The notes under the pieces are model-generated. The model was not told where the DNA came from, searched no databases, and saw nothing but the letters and a program-made list of their open reading frames with translations. Of a stretch of DNA of 53,543 bases, positions 49,282 through 53,543 are shown piece after piece. The stretch is from an uncultured Blautia sp. (GTDB taxonomy: Bacteria; Bacillota; Clostridia; Lachnospirales; Lachnospiraceae): NCBI GenBank assembly GCA_900556555.1, contig USPF01000003.1:1-53543 (forward strand). Reading direction: 5' to 3'. A program made the translations under genes and the position numbers. Numbering within the stretch: position 1 is the stretch's first letter; every line of letters begins with the position of its first letter.

Positions 49282-51075
49282 TTATTCGATTGGTTCAAAA
49301 TCCGCAACACCATGTTTGCAAAGTGGGCAGATGTAATCATCTGGAAGTACATCTCCCTCATAGATGTATCCGCAAACCTTACATACAAATCCTTTTTTGC
49401 CTTCTGTCTGTGGTTTTGGTTTTACATTGTTTTGGTAGTAAGTATAAGTCATAGTTTCTTTATCACTCATAACACGAGCCTCTGTCACTGTACAGATAAA
49501 CATTCCGTGTGTATCCAAATCTACATACTGCTCTACTTTCAGAGACATAAATGCATTGATATATTTTGGAAGGAACATCAGTCCATTGTCAGAACGGTAA
49601 GCTGGCCAGTTTGCAAACTTGTCCACAGTACGGCCACTCTGGAAACCAAAGTTCTGGAACACTTCAAATGGAGCTTCCACGGAAAGGCAGTTCACGTTCA
49701 TCACACCTGTTTTCTTAATCACATGGTGAGAATAATTTGCTTTATTGATATTTACTGCAATACGGTTCGGGTTATCTGTAAGCTGTGTTACTGTGTTTAC
49801 AATCAGGCCATTGTCCTTTGTTCCATCGTTGGATGTAACTACATACAGCCCGTAACCAATCTTGAACAGTGCTGTTAAATCGTTTTTGTTTGCTCTTTCA
49901 GGAGACTGTGCAATATATTCTTTGCTCAGTTCTTCAGCCATCTTGTCTAACTGTTCCATGTTTTCATCACTGAGAGAAGACATGATTCTTACATTGTTTT
50001 CCAGCCATGTAATCTTTTTGCTCTTTTCGAACATACCCTTCATGACTTTCGCTGCTGTTGGTGACCAGGAGCCATTTTCAATAAGACCGATGGTACGGTT
50101 CTGGTAATTACGCTCTGTCAAATGGTCAATGAAAGTATGCATGAATGGGAAAATCTCTGCATTATAAGTAGTAGTAGCCAGTACCAGTTTTCCGTAACGG
50201 AATGCGTCTGCCACTGCTTTTGACATATCGTCACGAGCCAGGTCATACACAACCACTTTAGGACAGCCTTTTTCCTGAAGTTTGGATGCCAGCACTTCTA
50301 CTGCTTTCTTTGTATTACCATAAACAGATGTATATGCAATCACAACACCTTCATCTTCCACTGCGTAAGAAGACCATGTATTGTATTTTTCAAGATAATG
50401 TCCCAGATTCTCTGTGAGAACAGGTCCATGAAGAGGACAGATAATCTGAATGTCCAGTGTTGCAGCAACCTTTAACAGATTCTGAACCTGTTTTCCATAT
50501 TTTCCAACAATACCGATGTAGTAACGGCGGGATTCGTCATCCCAGTCTTCTTCTACATCTAATGCACCAAATTTTCCAAAACCATCTGCTGCAAACAGAA
50601 CTTTATCTGTACTGTCGTAAGTAACCATAACTTCTGGCCAATGTACCATAGGTGCGAACACAAAAGTTAAAGTATGATTTCCAAGAGATAAGGACTGTCC
50701 GCTCTCTACTACCAGCTTCTGTCCTTCCAGATTCATGGAACGGAAGAAGTTTTCCATCATACAGAAAGTCTTAGCATTTGCTACAACAGTAGTATCCGGG
50801 TAAACTTTCATGAAGTTATGGATATTTGCCGCATGATCCGGCTCCATATGCTGTACAATGAGATAATCCGGTTTTGCTCCATCCAGTACTTTCTCAATAT
50901 TATCCAGCCACTCATGAGTAAATTTCGCATCTACTGTGTCCATAACCGCAATTTTTTCATCTTTAATAACATAAGAATTGTATGCCATTCCATTTGGCAC
51001 TACATACTGGCCTTCGAAAAGGTCTACCTGGTGATCATTCACTCCAACATAAAGAATGTCATTCGTAATCTTCAT
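49282..51075 (-). CDS. Flavodiiron protein fused to flavin-reductase and rubredoxin domains
   Basis: A 597-residue A-type flavoprotein that reduces O2 (and perhaps NO) to protect an anaerobe. The MBL-like diiron domain has H76-x-E78-x-D80-H81, H145, D164 and H216. A flavodoxin domain begins near 250 (VIAYTSVYGNTKKAVEVLAS). A flavin-reductase-like domain covers about 415-550. The C-terminal rubredoxin has VCKVCGYIYEGDVLPDDYICPLC (four Cys). All electron-transfer steps are thus on one chain. The ATG at 51075 follows AAAGGAGAG; the frame upstream was rejected. It is a single gene with its own terminator. Confidence 0.94.
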   Translation of the reverse strand: MKITNDILYVGVNDHQVDLFEGQYVVPNGMAYNSYVIKDEKIAVMDTVDAKFTHEWLDNIEKVLDGAKPDYLIVQHMEPDHAANIHNFMKVYPDTTVVANAKTFCMMENFFRSMNLEGQKLVVESGQSLSLGNHTLTFVFAPMVHWPEVMVTYDSTDKVLFAADGFGKFGALDVEEDWDDESRRYYIGIVGKYGKQVQNLLKVAATLDIQIICPLHGPVLTENLGHYLEKYNTWSSYAVEDEGVVIAYTSVYGNTKKAVEVLASKLQEKGCPKVVVYDLARDDMSKAVADAFRYGKLVLATTTYNAEIFPFMHTFIDHLTERNYQNRTIGLIENGSWSPTAAKVMKGMFEKSKKITWLENNVRIMSSLSDENMEQLDKMAEELSKEYIAQSPERANKNDLTALFKIGYGLYVVTSNDGTKDNGLIVNTVTQLTDNPNRIAVNINKANYSHHVIKKTGVMNVNCLSVEAPFEVFQNFGFQSGRTVDKFANWPAYRSDNGLMFLPKYINAFMSLKVEQYVDLDTHGMFICTVTEARVMSDKETMTYTYYQNNVKPKPQTEGKKGFVCKVCGYIYEGDVLPDDYICPLCKHGVADFEPIE

Positions 51076-51154
51076 GATTAAACTCTCCTTTTTCTGTTTG
51101 CTGCTCATATGAGTATATTATACCATATTTGTCCAGTTTTAGCAATGATATTTT

Positions 51155-51739
51155 TCATTCTTCCGATAAAAATTTATAATCAGAAAATCTTTGCCTGCAC
51201 TGTTCATACTGTGGAAAATAAGTACCAACCTCCTGCCAGAACTGCCGGGAATGATTCATATATCGTCTATGTGCCAGTTCATGCACCACCACATAGTCCA
51301 GCAATTCTCCAGGAAGATAAAAAAGACGGTAATTAAAGTTTAAATTTCCTTTCGAACTACAACTTCCCCACCGCGTCTTCTGATTGCGGATGGTAATCCT
51401 TCCGTATGTTACCCCCATCTTCTGGCTGTAATATGCTACACGCTCTGAAATTTTGTCTTTGATTGCTTTGTGCTCCTGTAGATTCAGGTTTTCCCAGGAT
51501 GGAATCCCGATTTCCTGTCTCCCATCTTTTTTCTCAGACATCTTGGAAACTTTTTGGATAATCCAGTCTTTATGACTTTCTATAAATTCCTTTATTTTTG
51601 TATCTGACAGACGGCTGGGAACTCTGGCAAAAACCTCGCCCGTTGTACGCACCTCCAGTCCTAATGATTTCCTTGAAGATCGTTTTATGGATACTGATAT
51701 TTCCCGCTTTTCCCAGAAAAGTACATATGCTTTCATCAT
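51155..51739 (-). CDS. YgjP-like metallopeptidase (SprT/WLM relative)
   Basis: A 194-residue zinc metallopeptidase-like protein of the YgjP (DUF45) family. The motif H153-E-L-A-H157 followed by a third His at 163 (MNHSRQFW) forms the zinc site. The preceding KTRWGSCSSKGNLNFNYRLFYLP is diagnostic for the family. Function is not well established. Two ATG codons in tandem at 51739 and 51736 could start it; the ribosome site is weak. The upstream gene is the interrupted DUF4230 gene; no shared regulation is apparent. Confidence 0.9.
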   Translation of the reverse strand: MMKAYVLFWEKREISVSIKRSSRKSLGLEVRTTGEVFARVPSRLSDTKIKEFIESHKDWIIQKVSKMSEKKDGRQEIGIPSWENLNLQEHKAIKDKISERVAYYSQKMGVTYGRITIRNQKTRWGSCSSKGNLNFNYRLFYLPGELLDYVVVHELAHRRYMNHSRQFWQEVGTYFPQYEQCRQRFSDYKFLSEE

Positions 51740-51773
51740 TTTTTCTCTTTTTTATCCCTATATTCCACATCTT

Positions 51774-52418
51774 TTACTTGTCTACAAACTTGATTTTATA
51801 CTTTTCCAGATTATATGTATTTCCAAAAAATCCCTTCAAAATCGTTTCGGCATTAGCACGGGCATTTTCTAAAATCCCGTTTTCTATCGCATCATCCTGT
51901 GCCTGCTTCTTCATATTATTCAGTGCTTCATTATTCTCTTCCAGGGTAATCCGCCGGAAAATACTTTCATCTTCGTGGTACACCTGAAAGGATTCTGTAT
52001 CAACTTCACAGCTCAATATCTCAGCCTGTGGCAGCTTAACCACAATGGTTTCATTATTTTCTGACCACTCCACCTGTTTGAAATCAAACCCTGCTTTTAC
52101 AATCACATCATAGCTGTAAATGTACTTGCTCTGTGCAAAAGGAATCGTCATTCCGAATAATTTTCTTGATGCGTCTGTGACATTTACTTCGGTACTGTAG
52201 GCCACCTGAGTAGCCAATTCTCCAATATCCTCAAAGCCTATTTTTGTGGTTTTGGCCTCGGATTCTGCTTATTTTTTCACTCCGGCTGTTACCCCTGCAA
52301 CTACCACAGCAATCAAAACAATAGAAATAATAATCCTCACCGCCTTGCTGGCAAAATAGACTTTTACCCAGCTAAATTTTCCTTTATTTCTTGAAGGCAG
52401 TTCTTTCTTCTCACCCAT
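51774..52418 (-). pseudogene. DUF4230 protein gene interrupted by one in-frame stop codon
   Basis: The frame runs 52418 to 51774 (minus strand). Codons 1-49 (MGEKKELPSRN..., with one membrane span VRIIISIVLIAVVVAGVTAG) end at TAA (52269-52271). The same frame then continues with AESEAKTTKIGFEDIGEL and 147 more residues matching the DUF4230 domain (YSTEVNV...IFRRITLEENNEALN). Joined, they give about 214 residues, the normal size for a membrane-anchored DUF4230 protein. A single base change could restore the reading frame. Either it is a recent pseudogene, a sequencing error, or a stop that is read through. Its ribosome site GGAG is 7 bases before the ATG. Confidence 0.75.
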
Positions 52419-52518
52419 CTTTTTTCTCCTTTGTGTATTTTTCTTATTATACCATTCAATAGGGGAAAAAGACAGGGGAATCCTTTTCACAATGCTTTTA
52501 TTGCCGCTTTTCTCCCGG

Positions 52519-53265
52519 TTATTCCTTGAGAAATTCTCCTATTTCCTCCAGAACCTCATCTCTGTCTTTTCCGTCTATTCCATGATCTAATTCTTCATAA
52601 AGGTTTAACCTGCTGCCTGGCATACAATGATGGTATTCTAATGATGCATGATAGTCTACAATCGCATCTGGAATGCCATGAACAAGAAGTGTTCTCCCTG
52701 TATATTTAGAAGTTATCTCGTAAATCGGAAGGTTTTTTGCAATGCGGAAATAATGTCCGCCGACAGGATGCTGCCCGTCTACCAGCACAATCTCCGGCAC
52801 TTGCTCTGTATCATAAAAAGTCCCCATACAGACTCCCTTCTGAGCATCTGTTTTCAATGTTGCTGCCGGTGCCAGAAGAATTAATTTCTTCACAATATCC
52901 GGATAAAGTCCTGCCAGCATTCCTGCAATCACACCACCCTGAGAATGCCCTAAAAGATAAATATCTGTTATATACGGCAAACTGCGTACATATTGAAGAA
53001 TGGTTATTGCATCCAATATCTCACGCAGTACATCCATATCGTCAAAACGCCCCTGGCTTTTGCCGCATCCGCTAAAATCGAAACGTACAGCCGTCACACC
53101 GCAGGCTCTGGCTTTCTGTGATATCAGCTCATAAAGATTCCCCTCTTCATATCCTAAATCCCCGCCAAAGCCATGAAAGATAATCAATGCTGCTGTTTTG
53201 TCTCCTGCTGCTCTTTCTACTTTGCCCTGTAATTTTAAACCATCTCTCGTAATCTCTACATCCAT
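52519..53265 (-). CDS. Alpha/beta hydrolase (serine esterase-like)
   Basis: A 248-residue alpha/beta-fold hydrolase. The nucleophile elbow is GHSQGG with Ser108. An Asp in GIPDAIVDY and the His in LDHGID near the C-terminus complete the triad, and the oxyanion-hole HGFGG is at residues 31-35. It resembles cinnamoyl/feruloyl esterase-type or general cytoplasmic esterases; substrate is unknown. No signal peptide. The start ATG follows AGGAGGGATACAT. It is the gene before the DUF4230 pseudogene, with a 100-base gap. Confidence 0.88.
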   Translation of the reverse strand: MDVEITRDGLKLQGKVERAAGDKTAALIIFHGFGGDLGYEEGNLYELISQKARACGVTAVRFDFSGCGKSQGRFDDMDVLREILDAITILQYVRSLPYITDIYLLGHSQGGVIAGMLAGLYPDIVKKLILLAPAATLKTDAQKGVCMGTFYDTEQVPEIVLVDGQHPVGGHYFRIAKNLPIYEITSKYTGRTLLVHGIPDAIVDYHASLEYHHCMPGSRLNLYEELDHGIDGKDRDEVLEEIGEFLKE

Positions 53266-53280
53266 ATGTATCCCTCCTGT

Positions 53281-53494
53281 GTGCTGGTAAGCTCTTTATG
53301 ATATATTGTTTTTCTATTTTATCATCATGTATGAAAAAAGGACAGAATATTTATTTCTTATTTTTACAAAAAGAAAGAGACTCTCGCTTTAGTTGGGTTG
53401 GTGTTAGAATATAAATAGTACAAGTCAAAATGAGAATTCCTTATAAGAAAAATTATGGTACAATGTAGGTACCGCACTGAAGGAGGATCTCATT
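53281..53494 (+). other. Gap before the transposase: hydrolase promoter and probable IS left end
   Basis: The left part serves the minus-strand hydrolase. The right part (from about 53390) leads to a TACAAT box (53458-53464 region) and an AAGGAGG ribosome site (53480-53486) before the transposase. The exact insertion-sequence terminal repeat cannot be set because the other end is outside the window. Confidence 0.4.
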
Positions 53495-53543
53495 ATGGCA
53501 AAGCACTATGACAAACAATTTAAGCTGGATGCAGTCCAGTATT
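53495..53543 (+). CDS. IS3-family transposase OrfA, 3'-truncated by window edge
   Basis: Sixteen codons are visible (MAKHYDKQFKLDAVQY), beginning with an ATG after AAGGAGGATCTCATT. The start pattern Y-D-K-x-F-K-x-x-A-V is typical of IS3/IS911 OrfA helix-turn-helix transposase subunits. The rest lies outside the window, so length, integrity and the OrfB partner are unknown. Confidence 0.65.
   Translation, partial: MAKHYDKQFKLDAVQY

Noticed and set aside
52217..52268. Separate start (TTG at 52217) for the DUF4230 domain part as an intact short gene
   Set aside because: GGAG is only 2 bases from the TTG, and 17 conserved-looking codons continue upstream in the same frame to the stop, so interruption is the simpler reading.

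Overview
The window looks like a chromosomal segment of a gut-type Lachnospiraceae (Clostridia, Bacillota). Supporting signs are A/T-rich DNA with AGGAGG-type ribosome binding sites, a CBS-domain family II pyrophosphatase, a DUF1002 secreted protein, a rubredoxin-fused flavodiiron protein (strict anaerobe), ABC-type sugar uptake without obvious PTS dominance, and four classes of Gram-positive cis-acting RNA leaders. The species cannot be fixed from sequence alone. No rRNA, tRNA or CRISPR array is visible.

Layout. (1) 1-4069: the 3' part of a fructoselysine (Amadori product) operon on the plus strand: two ABC permeases (frlN partial, frlM), the PfkB kinase frlD, a PHP-type phosphatase overlapping frlD, and a GntR/UTRA regulator. 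(2) 4106-6284: a two-component system (minus strand). (3) 6521-8293: a P-loop ATPase of the DUF234 type and a small XRE regulator with nested inverted repeats at its promoter and start codon. (4) 8356-14140: housekeeping genes on the minus strand: metK behind a SAM-I riboswitch, murA with a long structured leader, then pyrophosphatase, flavin reductase and aroK as an operon. (5) 14287-18321: an S1-domain protein plus EIIC-like membrane protein (plus), DUF1002 (minus) and a ROK regulator (plus), then an orphan promoter-like array with 11-bp repeats. (6) 18550-22051: rsmA preceded by a TPR/acidic/AAA-like fusion protein. (7) 22293-27976: a 1598-residue surface protein with an intrinsic-factor-like architecture (alpha/alpha barrel plus two DUF4430 domains) behind a cobalamin riboswitch, and queT behind a preQ1-I riboswitch. 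(8) 28150-35325: MATE exporter, glycogen phosphorylase, and a type 2 ileS behind an Ile T-box. (9) 35748-38373: a D,D-carboxypeptidase, an MBL hydrolase and a VOC protein. (10) 38457-49193: a carbohydrate locus (ABC importer, DUF624, GH27, two AraC regulators, KDG-kinase-like PfkB, GH4, SGNH esterase). (11) 49282-53265: flavodiiron protein, YgjP metallopeptidase, a DUF4230 gene broken by one in-frame stop, and an alpha/beta hydrolase. (12) 53495-end: the start of an IS3-type transposase.

The most interesting system is the cobalamin-riboswitch-controlled surface protein at 22293-27463. Its domain order resembles animal intrinsic factor/transcobalamin, so it is a candidate cell-wall-anchored corrinoid-capture protein. 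Second is a direct-repeat motif (TTTATRGAARGTTTAGA) found in front of both the two-component operon and the DUF1002 gene, at almost the same distance from the -10 box, which suggests a small regulon. Third is the PHP phosphatase translationally coupled to the fructoselysine kinase.
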